A program made the translations under genes and the position numbers. A stretch of DNA of 64,000 bases from CAZTTH01 sp964615975 (GTDB lineage Bacteria; Verrucomicrobiota; Lentisphaeria; JABSQK01; JAJFLO01). Shown here in pieces: positions 45,815 through 54,575 of the stretch. The notes beneath the pieces are model-generated. The model had not been told where the DNA came from, made no database searches, and saw nothing but the letters and a program-made list of their open reading frames with translations. The stretch is taken from positions 1-64,000 of the forward strand of contig CAZTTH010000016.1 in the NCBI GenBank assembly GCA_964615975.1, in the 5' to 3' direction. Numbering within the stretch: the first letter of the stretch is position 1; every line of letters starts with the position of its first letter.

Positions 45815-45874
45815 ATACGCATTCTCCCTGGATAATGACTGTCATCGTGAATAAACCATGAAACCAGGCGATCA

Positions 45875-46879
45875 TCACTGCTTCAGTTCCCCCATCACCT
45901 GCTCAGCAAATAATTTCATGGAATTGACACATTTCTCATGGTCCATGGTAACAAAATTAAATGTTCCCAGGACATGGGTTGTTTTTACTCGCCCGGTGAT
46001 TTCACGAATTCGCCGGGTGACAGTTTGCGGTGATCCGAAAAGACAAAAGTCATCAAGGCATTGAGTGAAATCTAAACTGATATCACTGCCATATTTTCGA
46101 TTCAGGGCGGCTTTCAAATCGGGAGCCCGATGGTGGATAAAATGACTGAATGGCTCCTTGATCTCAGCGATCGCCTGGGCATCGGTTGCCGCCACATAGA
46201 TGAAACGATTAACCGTGAAGTCCACATCCTCCTGCCCCGGATTGCCGCCCGCGCGGCAAATCCCCCAGTATCGATCCGCGGTCTTCTGTAATTCGTTGAT
46301 GTCAAGAATTGCCCCGGTTATCACTGAATGTCCCTGCGCGGCGGCAAAGTGAAGCGTTTCGGGTGAAACCGCCACAAGGTGAATGGGCGGGTGCGGTTTT
46401 TGCACGGGCTTGGGATAAACCGACACCGGAGAAATCTGATAAAAAGCTCCCTGAAAGTCCACCGCGTTATCGCTCCAGGCCCGGGTAATAACTTCCAAGG
46501 CTTCCTTAAATTGCTCCTTGGTCTCATCTACCGGCAGGTTAAAGGCGGGATGACACTCGCCGTCCAGACAGGCGCGGGTAACCCCAAAATCCAAACGTCC
46601 ATGTGATATCACATCCAGGGTGGCCGCTTCTTCAGCCACGTGCAGCGGATGATCCAGGGTGATGATACGCCCCGCGGTGCCAATGCGGATGCGGGTGGTG
46701 CGAACCGCGATGGCAGCGGCTACCAGATAGGGAGAAGGATACAACAGATCATAGTGGCGAAAATGCCGTTCACCCAAAAACACCGCGTCATACCCCAGCG
46801 CCTCCGCCTCATCCACCTGATTCAGGATATCGGCATAACTTCCATCCCGGGTGCCCATTATGAACATGCTGAATTTCAT
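45875..46879 (-). CDS. Luciferase-like flavin-dependent monooxygenase (LLM), copy 1
   Basis: A 334-residue TIM-barrel flavoprotein of the bacterial luciferase-like family. It shows ALGYDAVFLGERHFRHYDLL (ERHF at 37-40, comparable to the EHHF of LuxA), RTTRIRIGTAGRIITLDHPL, and GRLDFGVTRACLDGECHPAF. Members oxidise substrates with O2 and reduced FMN or F420, often inserting oxygen next to C-N or C=O bonds. It is a paralogue of the next gene upstream, 33 bases away. No dedicated flavin reductase is adjacent. The substrate is unknown. Confidence 0.87.
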   Translation of the reverse strand: MKFSMFIMGTRDGSYADILNQVDEAEALGYDAVFLGERHFRHYDLLYPSPYLVAAAIAVRTTRIRIGTAGRIITLDHPLHVAEEAATLDVISHGRLDFGVTRACLDGECHPAFNLPVDETKEQFKEALEVITRAWSDNAVDFQGAFYQISPVSVYPKPVQKPHPPIHLVAVSPETLHFAAAQGHSVITGAILDINELQKTADRYWGICRAGGNPGQEDVDFTVNRFIYVAATDAQAIAEIKEPFSHFIHHRAPDLKAALNRKYGSDISLDFTQCLDDFCLFGSPQTVTRRIREITGRVKTTHVLGTFNFVTMDHEKCVNSMKLFAEQVMGELKQ

Positions 46880-46912
46880 GGCGCTGTGATCATGTGATTG
46901 GACAACATCATA

Positions 46913-47935
46913 TTAGTCATTCCCTCGTGATCGAAGCAATTCAGGTAACACATAGTGAATAAATCGCGCCATCGATGCGCAGCATTTCTCATGTGAAATG
47001 GTGAAGTAATTGAACGTGAAGAGAACCTCGCGCAAATCGATCCGAGCCTGCAATTTGGTTATGCGTTCAAGGCAATAATCAGGATCACCGAAGATGCAGA
47101 CTTCATTGAACAGGAGATCATAGGTGATGGCTTCCGGTGGAAGCATGAAAAAATCACGAATCACGGAATTATCGCGATGAATAAATTCCATGATCATTTC
47201 TCGCGTATCCTCAATCGCCTGCTGATTGGTTTCGCCGACGTAGATAAAGCGATTTACCGGATTGATGATGGTTTGATTTTGATCGCGCCCAGCAGCCGCC
47301 AATAATTTGCGGTATTTTTCCTGGGTTTGATTAACGATTGTCTCGGTCTGCGCGCCGGCCAGCAGCAGTGGATATCCGCGTTGGGCTCCCCATGATAAAG
47401 TGCTGTCACTGATCCCCACCAGATAAATCGGTGGATGCGGTTGTTGAACCGGCTTGGGATACACAGAAATTTCCGGCACAGTGTAATAACGACCCTGAAA
47501 GGAAAAAGGTTCGTCTTTCCAGGCCATGGTGATTATATCGATACATTCCTCAAATCGTCCTCGAACTTCGTCCGGGCGAATTCCGAAAGCGTCCTGATAT
47601 TGTTGGTTTTCACCGATGCGGGCAATGCCAAAATCAAATCGTCCGCCAGAAAGAATATCTACCGTGGCGGCATCCTCGGCAAGATGCAAGGGATGATGCA
47701 GCGGGAGAATTTTGGCGCCCATGCCAATCCGGATATGGCGCGTCTGGGCGGCAATTGCCGCCGCCATAACCAGTGGCGCCGAAAAGAAATTCCGCCCCTG
47801 ATGGTCGACATGGAAATGGCGTTCGCGCAGCCAGACCGAAGCGAAACCGGAATCATCCACCAGTTTGATCTGTCGCATCAGATCAGCGTAATTGCTGGTC
47901 GCCGAACCGGTGACATAAAACCCTGTTTTCATCAT
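46913..47935 (-). CDS. Luciferase-like flavin-dependent monooxygenase (LLM), copy 2
   Basis: A 340-residue LLM protein with SGFASVWLRERHFHVDHQGR (ERHF at 38-41), QTRHIRIGMGAKILPLHHPL and GGRFDFGIARIGENQQYQDA. It shares domain order and motif wording with copy 1 throughout, so the pair probably arose by duplication. They may act as a LuxA/LuxB-like heterodimer or on successive substrates. The start ATGATG overlaps the creatininase stop by four bases, implying coupled translation. Confidence 0.87.
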   Translation of the reverse strand: MMKTGFYVTGSATSNYADLMRQIKLVDDSGFASVWLRERHFHVDHQGRNFFSAPLVMAAAIAAQTRHIRIGMGAKILPLHHPLHLAEDAATVDILSGGRFDFGIARIGENQQYQDAFGIRPDEVRGRFEECIDIITMAWKDEPFSFQGRYYTVPEISVYPKPVQQPHPPIYLVGISDSTLSWGAQRGYPLLLAGAQTETIVNQTQEKYRKLLAAAGRDQNQTIINPVNRFIYVGETNQQAIEDTREMIMEFIHRDNSVIRDFFMLPPEAITYDLLFNEVCIFGDPDYCLERITKLQARIDLREVLFTFNYFTISHEKCCASMARFIHYVLPELLRSRGND

Positions 47936-48783
47936 CGCGCCCGATCATCAAAATTGCGGTTATGGACACTCACCTTCACCTGTTTAATTTCTCCAGTGAA
48001 ATCTGCCAGATGCGCGGCAAGATCGTCCAGTATCCGGTCGCCCTTTTCGCGAGTGGCATTGGATTCAGGATGATGATCAAGGGAAATGGGGTCGACGTAT
48101 TCCATATCATTCATGCCGATGACAATGTTGTCCTGACCTTGAAAACGAACTGCCATACCGGTACCCGCTGCCTTGGCAAAGGAAGGTCCCAGCCATTCGG
48201 GCGCATGGATCCGGTAGCCATGCCGGGAAAATTCCTGATGATTGAAATTATCACCCAGGATTGCCATGCCGATCGCGGATTCAAAATCACTGGCCAGCAT
48301 TTCAGGAGGGGATCGCAATATTTCCCGCGCCTTATCGCTTTCCCGGCCCCCATAAAAGGCCGCTAATACCCCGGTTTTCTGACGGATGGCAAACAGCACT
48401 TCTTCCGCGCAACGTTGGTTATAACTATGAAAGGATACAAATATCAACTTATTAAAGCCATGATAGATCAGGCTGCGGGCGATATCTTCCAGGACGCGGC
48501 GATAGGTCTCAGCCTTCAGGGTAATCGTCCCGCATCCTTCACTTTCCCTGCCCATATGATGAGGAGTATACCCATAAGGCATTAACGGAGTATGAAGCGT
48601 CTCTGCCTTGCGCGCCGCTCTACCGGTAACTTCATAGGTAACCGAACCATCCAACCCCAACGGCGTAAAGGGATTGCCATGTCGTTCACAACTGCCAACG
48701 GGAATTAAAATCGTGTCGTTTCCCCTGGCAATATATTGCTGGATGGCTGACGCCCCCAATTCCTGGATATTCAGAGTAGCCAT
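47932..48783 (-). CDS. Creatininase-family amidohydrolase
   Basis: A 283-residue protein of the creatininase family, metal enzymes that open cyclic amides or hydrolyse other amide-type bonds. The opening metal motif reads ILIPVGSCERHGNPFTPL with Glu33, His35 and Asp45. PYGYTPHHMG corresponds to the usual GxSxHH. FVSFHSYNQ takes the place of the common NGHGGN, keeping His119 and Asn122. SDFESAIGMAI supplies a possible further Glu. AAGGA lies upstream of the ATG. It begins the operon with two LLMs, an SRPBCC protein and an ALDH, so its amide substrate or product is probably part of that pathway. Creatinine itself is not implied. Confidence 0.85.
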   Translation of the reverse strand: MATLNIQELGASAIQQYIARGNDTILIPVGSCERHGNPFTPLGLDGSVTYEVTGRAARKAETLHTPLMPYGYTPHHMGRESEGCGTITLKAETYRRVLEDIARSLIYHGFNKLIFVSFHSYNQRCAEEVLFAIRQKTGVLAAFYGGRESDKAREILRSPPEMLASDFESAIGMAILGDNFNHQEFSRHGYRIHAPEWLGPSFAKAAGTGMAVRFQGQDNIVIGMNDMEYVDPISLDHHPESNATREKGDRILDDLAAHLADFTGEIKQVKVSVHNRNFDDRAR

Positions 48784-48920
48784 AAACGCATTGATTCCTT
48801 TTTGTTGCGACCATTATAGAACCCACCCTTGGATTGTCAAGAATCTCTCATGGATATATGTTTCCTGATACTTTTCACCCCAATTGTCGCTCACTCTCTG
48901 CTTGCAAAACTTAATGATTT
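48784..48920. promoter_or_regulatory. Divergent promoter region between creatininase operon and 2OG dioxygenase
   Basis: These 137 bases separate the first gene of the minus-strand operon from a plus-strand dioxygenase gene. AAGGA for the creatininase lies within it. No defined operator palindrome or convincing promoter is seen; the assignment is positional. Confidence 0.3.
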
Positions 48921-49709
48921 ATGCGCACACATGGAAGTCAATCCTCTCTATTGTCATCAGAACAAATTCAATTTTTTAACGAGAATGGATATTTGACCGG
49001 ACTTGATCCGCTTTTTTCCGCTGATGCGGTAAGCGCGCTCAATCACGGCTTCGATGAGGCCGCCAGATTCTTGTCTCCGGATCAAGAACATCTGGAGATT
49101 CGCGCCTGGCATGAGACCAGCAGGTTTCTTTTTGATATCTGCATGAATCCCCGGATTCTTGATTATGTCGAAGCCCTTCTGGGGACCGGCTTTTTTCTCT
49201 GGGATTCCCATTTTTACATTAAAAAAGCCCAGACTAACCGCATAGTCGGCTGGCATCAGGATACGCATTTCACGCCCTTCGATCCCGCGCTTTCGATTAC
49301 TGCCTGTATTGCCTTGGAAGATCGCAATGAACGCAATGGCGATCTGCGGATTATTCCCCGCTCGCATCGGGCGGGAAAAATGTCAAGCCCAGGTTTTTTA
49401 CCGCCTGACAGCATTACTGAAGTGCGGTGTGAACATGGTGTCTTCGCCACCTCGACCTGCATTCCATTAAACCTCACGGCAGGCGGTATTGCCTTTCACG
49501 ATGACCGCATTATCCACGGCTCTTCCGCCAATCAAACCAATCGCCGACGAATTGGCTTTAATATTCGTTATGCCCCCAACCAGGTAAAATGTGATCTGAG
49601 TCAATTCCCGCGATTCAAAACATACCCATGCCGCGGCATACCATTACATCAGGATAATCCCCGGGGAACCATCCCCGTCGAACAATTTGCCCCGCCGCCA
49701 CACTCTTAG
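48921..49709 (+). CDS. Phytanoyl-CoA dioxygenase family protein
   Basis: A 262-residue Fe(II)/2-oxoglutarate oxygenase. The N-terminal EQIQFFNENGYLTGLDPLFS is typical of PhyH. The iron-binding HxD lies in VGWHQDTHFTPFD, followed by NGDLRIIPRSHRAG, and the distal His with the 2OG-binding Arg is in DDRIIHGSSANQTNRRRIGF. It is far closer to canonical PhyH than the oxygenase at 42675. It is divergent from the creatininase operon, 137 bases away, so the two may share regulation and a pathway. Hydroxylation is expected; halogenation is unlikely because the Asp of HxD is present. Confidence 0.9.
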   Translation: MRTHGSQSSLLSSEQIQFFNENGYLTGLDPLFSADAVSALNHGFDEAARFLSPDQEHLEIRAWHETSRFLFDICMNPRILDYVEALLGTGFFLWDSHFYIKKAQTNRIVGWHQDTHFTPFDPALSITACIALEDRNERNGDLRIIPRSHRAGKMSSPGFLPPDSITEVRCEHGVFATSTCIPLNLTAGGIAFHDDRIIHGSSANQTNRRRIGFNIRYAPNQVKCDLSQFPRFKTYPCRGIPLHQDNPRGTIPVEQFAPPPHS

Positions 49710-49768
49710 TTTGACTCAAATCCAACCCTTGACTAAAACGGGTTGAACCTTGCCTGTCCGCGCCAGGT

Positions 49769-51007
49769 TTATTTTTGTTTACACTCAGCGAGTGACGCGA
49801 TCAACGCGAAGTAGTGTTTCAAATGAGTGTCCGAGCTGTATAATGTCTGTATCGCCACATAGCCATTTTCTCCCCAGGCTTTGCGGCTCGTCGCATTGGC
49901 AAGTAATTCATCAACAGCGCTGAGCAATTCCTCATCCGTGTCATAGGTCAATCCGCCCCCGCTATGATGAATGATCTCCGGCATACCTCCAATCCGGCGC
50001 GCGATCACTGGCGTCCGGGATTGGAAGGCCTCGATAATTACCAGCGGAAACATTTCAACCCCCAATGATGGCACAATCAGGGCACATGCCTGACGGTATA
50101 GTCGCTTTAATTCGTTTCGCTTAACCAACCCAAGAAACCTGATGTTTTTGCTAGCTCCGGCGAGGCGCCGCAAATCCGCTTCATAAGTTCCTTCTCCGGC
50201 AATCAGCAATTGCGCACGCGGATGATCGCGAAATAGCGGGATCAGGGTATGCGCCCCCTTGAGTTTTTCCAGTCGCCCAACATAGAGAAAATATGGCAGT
50301 GGCGCAGCGCCCTCCGGTGACTGACAAGATTCATCTGCGCTAATCTCATTGGAGTCAGCGCTGTTGGCAACAAAATTAGGGAGATGATACATTGGCGCCT
50401 CAAACCCCATCTTCTTATGCAGCTCCATGCTGTTCTGACTCAAGGCAATAAACATATCTACCGCCTGGATTGATGACCGGAGCAACGAAGTGTAACGCCA
50501 CCATTGCGGCGGACGTTTATAACTCAGGGAACAGGTAACGCAATGAGGGGTTTCGCACAGCGCCCGATTATAGCGAAAGAGGGTATGCATGGGACAGACC
50601 AGCCAATATTCATGCATGGTATAGAGCTTGATGCCGGCGCCATATTCGAGAATCTTCGGACCGCCGATCAGCGAAATATTGTGATAATGGATGACATCAA
50701 AACCCGACTCCAGAATCTGGCGTATCTGTTCCCCCTTAAAGAACGGATAACCCGTCTGCTGCGTGGCCAAGGGAGAGAGCAATCCATATCCGCTTGCCAA
50801 TCCGTGTACCCTGATTCCCGTATGATCTTTGTATCCCTGAGCGGGCTCTCGACCGGCAAGCAGGCGATATGAATCCCGGCAATGAATAACCTCAATATGA
50901 TGACCGCGGGTTGCCAATTCATTCGCTAACGTATGAACAAAGATGGCATCACCGCCAAAATGGTAAGGCGGATAAAAGGTCGTTATCATGCAAAAACGCA
51001 TCGGCAC
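49769..51007 (-). CDS. Glycosyltransferase family 4 protein
   Basis: A 412-residue GT-B glycosyltransferase. The N-terminus (FCMITTFYPPYHFGGDAIFV, then ELATRGHHIEVIH) is a classic GT4 acceptor domain. The central insert has several Cys residues (about 140-170: CPMHTLFRYNRALCETPHC), which may bind a metal. The donor domain has FLYVGRLEKLKGAHTLIPL and the EX7E-like VEMFPLVIIEAFQSRTPVI with GGMPEII. It follows the cupin gene by 37 bases on the same strand and probably contributes to a surface polysaccharide. Confidence 0.9.
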   Translation of the reverse strand: MPMRFCMITTFYPPYHFGGDAIFVHTLANELATRGHHIEVIHCRDSYRLLAGREPAQGYKDHTGIRVHGLASGYGLLSPLATQQTGYPFFKGEQIRQILESGFDVIHYHNISLIGGPKILEYGAGIKLYTMHEYWLVCPMHTLFRYNRALCETPHCVTCSLSYKRPPQWWRYTSLLRSSIQAVDMFIALSQNSMELHKKMGFEAPMYHLPNFVANSADSNEISADESCQSPEGAAPLPYFLYVGRLEKLKGAHTLIPLFRDHPRAQLLIAGEGTYEADLRRLAGASKNIRFLGLVKRNELKRLYRQACALIVPSLGVEMFPLVIIEAFQSRTPVIARRIGGMPEIIHHSGGGLTYDTDEELLSAVDELLANATSRKAWGENGYVAIQTLYSSDTHLKHYFALIASLAECKQK

Positions 51008-51044
51008 AATACCTCATACAATCCCAGCGGAAACCCAATGTTTA

Positions 51045-51371
51045 TTATAATGGGTTATTATCATAATGCAGCGCGAGCCAATTGGCATCCGCTGATGTCC
51101 GGGCGACTCGATGTCTCAGATGGGCAGGAATAAGCAGCGCGTCTCCAGCCCGCAACTCCAACTCACCCTCTTCAAACTCAAGGGTTGCCGTGCCGCGCAA
51201 CAGGACGACCCACTCCGCCCGATCTTGATCATACCAGAATCCCGGCGGCGAGTGCACTCCATGCGAAACGATCTGTTCCAAACGAAATGCTGATCCTTCC
51301 ACCAGGCGATGAAAAACCTCATCATGGACCTGTTCCGGGTTATCATACAACTTGCGGATTGGCGGCAGCAT
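51045..51371 (-). CDS. Small cupin-domain protein
   Basis: A 108-residue single-domain cupin with the order GFWYDQDRAEWVVLLRGTAT (motif 1 region with Glu), ELELRAGDALLIPAHLRHRV (motif 2 with His) and ANWLALHYD. This type is widespread and of unknown activity; the pattern suits a metal-binding beta-barrel. GGAAAGGAA precedes the ATG. It is upstream of a GT4 gene in the same direction and divergent from the symporter gene. Confidence 0.85.
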   Translation of the reverse strand: MLPPIRKLYDNPEQVHDEVFHRLVEGSAFRLEQIVSHGVHSPPGFWYDQDRAEWVVLLRGTATLEFEEGELELRAGDALLIPAHLRHRVARTSADANWLALHYDNNPL

Positions 51372-51581
51372 GTTTTCCTTTCCTTCATAAATCTTCCCGG
51401 CGTTATTAATCTGAAAATGACAAGAGCAACGCCAGAAATATTGATTTGAACTTCGCTGATTGTCAGTTATTGGTGAGCTGTGCGAATAATTTCACCGCGG
51501 GATTTTTGAGTCTCATGATTTAACTTTCCCAGCCTACGATTTTCGTCGCTTAACAATATACTGACAAAGGAGTATATGAAA

Positions 51582-53150
51582 ATGAACGACAACATCGCTA
51601 ACAACGCAACCTGGGGTAACCAGAAACTTTTTAGGGGTATTCTGGCTGGTGTCATTATCGGCATCATTCTGGGCGGAGTCGTCAATATTGCCCATCTTTA
51701 TGTGCTTGAGATCATTGGCGAGTTATTCATGAAAGCGTTGTTCATGATCGTCATCCCATTGGTTTTATGTTCGATAATCAGCGGCATCACCGACCTTGGC
51801 GACTTGCGGCATCTCGGCGCGATCGGATGGAAAACATTGCTCTATTACATGGTCACCACCGCCATCGCGGTGATCATCGGCCTGATCCTGGTGAACCTCA
51901 TCAAACCCGGATCAGGGGTAGTCCACGGCGAAAACCTGCCCCATTGCCCCTACTCCATCACCGCGGAAAAGCCCCATCAGGTAACACTGGAAACCCACAT
52001 CAACATTTCCCTCAGTGACTCCAGGAATTGGGAATTGGTATTGCTCGATCAACCCCTTCACGGCAGGATCATCGATCACGAGAACAACCTCATAACCGTT
52101 GACCGATGGGAAACGACCGCTGTGAATCATCGCGTTGAAACCACAGCTCAAAAGGGATCGCATCTCCGTCCCGTCCAGCCAGTCAATGACCGCGAATTTA
52201 TCCCGGATGTCTCCAAGGGGAACCTGACCGGGATCGGCATTAAAATCAGACCGGTTGCCGACGTCATTGCCGGAAAAAAAGACCGCACCATAAAAAATGT
52301 CCTGCGCGAAGTCATCACCGGTTTGTTCCCGGCGAATATCTTCAAATCCATGAGCGATGGCGACATCCTGCCACTCATCGTCTTTTCGCTTCTCTTTGCC
52401 TGCGCCCTTTCCAGTTTGGGAAATACCGGCCAGCCTGCCATAGCTTTTATCAATAGTTGCAATGACGCGATCATGAAGCTGGTGTGGTGGATATTATTGA
52501 CTGCCCCGATCGGGATCATGAGCCTGATCGCGGTGCGCATTGCCGGCAAAGGCGGGTTCGTCGGGTTCTGGCCGGAACTCATCGCCTTGGGCAAATACGT
52601 CCTGACGGTAGTCGCTGGCCTTGCCATCCATGGGATGATCGTGTTGCCGTTGATACTGAAAATCATCGGCAAACGCGATCCCCGGGAATATTTCCGCAAT
52701 ATGAGTGCGGCATTACTGAATGCCTTCTCGACCGCCTCAAGTTCAGCGACATTGCCCTTAACCATGGAAGGCGTGCAACAATTCAATGGCGTATCCAGGC
52801 GGTCGGCCTCTTTTGTTTTGCCCATGGGCGCCACCATCAATATGGACGGCACCGCACTGTATGAGGCGGTTGCCGCGGTTTTTATTGCCCAGGTGTATGG
52901 CATCGATATGGGACCGGTGCAAGTGGTGGTCATTTTTCTCACCGCGACCCTGGCGGCGATCGGGGCCGCAGGGATACCGGAAGCAGGCCTGGTCACCATG
53001 GTCTTGGTGCTCAATGCCGTCGGACTGCCATTGGAAGGGATCGGCCTGATCGTCAGCATTGATTGGCTGCTGGATCGCTTCAGAACCACGATCAATGTCT
53101 GGGGCGATGCCGTGGGCGCCGCGGTTATCGACCGGCTGGAACAACCGTGA
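51582..53150 (+). CDS. Dicarboxylate/amino acid:cation symporter (DAACS) with inserted domain
   Basis: A protein of about 522 residues of the GltP/DctA family, which couples uptake of dicarboxylates or acidic amino acids to Na+ or H+. Hairpin 1 shows FSTASSSATLPLTMEGV and helix 7 GATINMDGTALYEAVAAVF, both diagnostic. About 120 residues (115-235) between transmembrane helices 3 and 4 are extra; they are hydrophilic and include VLLDQPLHGRIIDHENNLI, similar in style to cadherin/VCBS-like repeats. Family members are usually near 420 residues. AAAGGAG is nine bases from the ATG at 51582 and only three from another ATG at 51576. Confidence 0.88.
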   Translation: MNDNIANNATWGNQKLFRGILAGVIIGIILGGVVNIAHLYVLEIIGELFMKALFMIVIPLVLCSIISGITDLGDLRHLGAIGWKTLLYYMVTTAIAVIIGLILVNLIKPGSGVVHGENLPHCPYSITAEKPHQVTLETHINISLSDSRNWELVLLDQPLHGRIIDHENNLITVDRWETTAVNHRVETTAQKGSHLRPVQPVNDREFIPDVSKGNLTGIGIKIRPVADVIAGKKDRTIKNVLREVITGLFPANIFKSMSDGDILPLIVFSLLFACALSSLGNTGQPAIAFINSCNDAIMKLVWWILLTAPIGIMSLIAVRIAGKGGFVGFWPELIALGKYVLTVVAGLAIHGMIVLPLILKIIGKRDPREYFRNMSAALLNAFSTASSSATLPLTMEGVQQFNGVSRRSASFVLPMGATINMDGTALYEAVAAVFIAQVYGIDMGPVQVVVIFLTATLAAIGAAGIPEAGLVTMVLVLNAVGLPLEGIGLIVSIDWLLDRFRTTINVWGDAVGAAVIDRLEQP

Positions 53151-53250
53151 AGGGTGTAATCCGATGTCACCTTCAATTTCCGGTTAGACCGGACGGCGCA
53201 CCCACGTTTGCCCTCAATTGCACCCCGGCGCCAATCAGGTCACCGGAAAA

Positions 53251-54408
53251 TTATTTGTCCTTCATTCCCACTATCTTATCAACCACATATTGCGCGATCA
53301 ACTCATGAGCGTGAGCATTCGGATGGCCATCGTGCGGGCTGATTTTGTATTTTGATATACGCGCGGAATAAAATGGCAGGATTTCGTCGCTCAGATGGAG
53401 ATTGAATCCTTTCTGGCGCATGCCCTGTTCTATCATTTGCCACAATAAGACATCGCGCTTATCCTTCCATAGAATGACATGGAAAGCGGCGCTGGGATAG
53501 CGGCGCAGGAATTGACTGCGTGCCGCATCGACAATGGCCAAAAACAATTCAACATTACGCTTCTTTTGCTTAGGGTTCGGGGAACGGAAACCCAAATATT
53601 TTTTATAGGCATATGAGCGCTTGATTTGCTTTGCAATTTGTGATCTCAGCGAACCATCGAAGTCATCAAAGTGCCCAACATAACTTGGAGTTCCGGTGGG
53701 CGACAACACATACTTCGGCCCATGTCGCCCCCAGGGTTTTGAACCAGTAACTCGATACACATGATCTGGTATTGCCTGGTAAATCCCCACACTGGGTTGG
53801 CACTCCACCACGCGATTAACAATGCCGCGTTCAAGAGCAGCCAGCATTTGATGGGGGCCATATCCGTGAAAAGCGAAATTATACACTTTACATCCGGATA
53901 TTTTACCCACTTGATAGGGCATCGCCTCATGATCCTCCACCCCCTCACCAAAGGTATAGGAACATCCAAAAAAGACGAGGCATTGAGCGTCAGTGGTTGC
54001 CGGCGGCGAGATGCGCAAGCCATTATCATCGATCGTGTAAGTCACATTATACACGATTTCATTGTCTTTAACGAACCTCGAGGCAGCAGTTTTCCCTTTA
54101 AGGGGAGCAGATCCCAAAATCTCATCCATACGATAATAACCTTGCGAATAGATTCGCTCGGGGGGGATTGATCGCGTTGCCCAGGCATAGACTTCCAGCC
54201 CTCCGCAGAGCAAGACCATGATTGCGATATTGAACCAGATGATTTTGGATAATGACCTGGTGGTTATGATGGCCCAAAACAACAAACATAAAAACCAGAA
54301 CAGAGAAATCCAGAGATGGGGCAGAGGAAGATATTTTAAGGCAATGTATGAAGTGATCGTGGCGATAAAAAATGACACCAAATACTTCATTGATTTTGGT
54401 AATACCAT
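53251..54408 (-). CDS. Membrane-anchored SGNH-hydrolase-like protein
   Basis: A 385-residue protein with two or three N-terminal transmembrane helices (about 7-80) and an SGNH/GDSL-type esterase domain. Block I is FFGCSYTFGEGV, with Ser as nucleophile. NFAFHGYGPHQM is a block II/III-like segment, and block V is ISPHDGHPNAHAHEL, giving the DxxH pair. Related proteins modify surface glycans by acylation or deacylation, or act on lipids. The active domain is probably periplasmic. It is convergent with the symporter gene. ATG 54390 is an alternative start. Confidence 0.8.
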   Translation of the reverse strand: MVLPKSMKYLVSFFIATITSYIALKYLPLPHLWISLFWFLCLLFWAIITTRSLSKIIWFNIAIMVLLCGGLEVYAWATRSIPPERIYSQGYYRMDEILGSAPLKGKTAASRFVKDNEIVYNVTYTIDDNGLRISPPATTDAQCLVFFGCSYTFGEGVEDHEAMPYQVGKISGCKVYNFAFHGYGPHQMLAALERGIVNRVVECQPSVGIYQAIPDHVYRVTGSKPWGRHGPKYVLSPTGTPSYVGHFDDFDGSLRSQIAKQIKRSYAYKKYLGFRSPNPKQKKRNVELFLAIVDAARSQFLRRYPSAAFHVILWKDKRDVLLWQMIEQGMRQKGFNLHLSDEILPFYSARISKYKISPHDGHPNAHAHELIAQYVVDKIVGMKDK

Positions 54409-54575
54409 AAGCTGCTAAACTCCGAGTCTGGCGATCATCATGACATAATCCCGATACTGCCAGACTATTGTTTGTTGAATTTTTAACTGATACTTTTCAC
54501 GGTCATAAAATACCCGTTTAATTCGCTCATTCAGCGCGATCATGGGGATATCCCGCTAATGACAATCTTTTATAT

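Noticed and set aside
43912..48783. Mycofactocin-type cluster
   Set aside because: A creatininase-family protein occurs in mycofactocin clusters (MftE), but no precursor peptide, radical SAM MftC or MftB is present.
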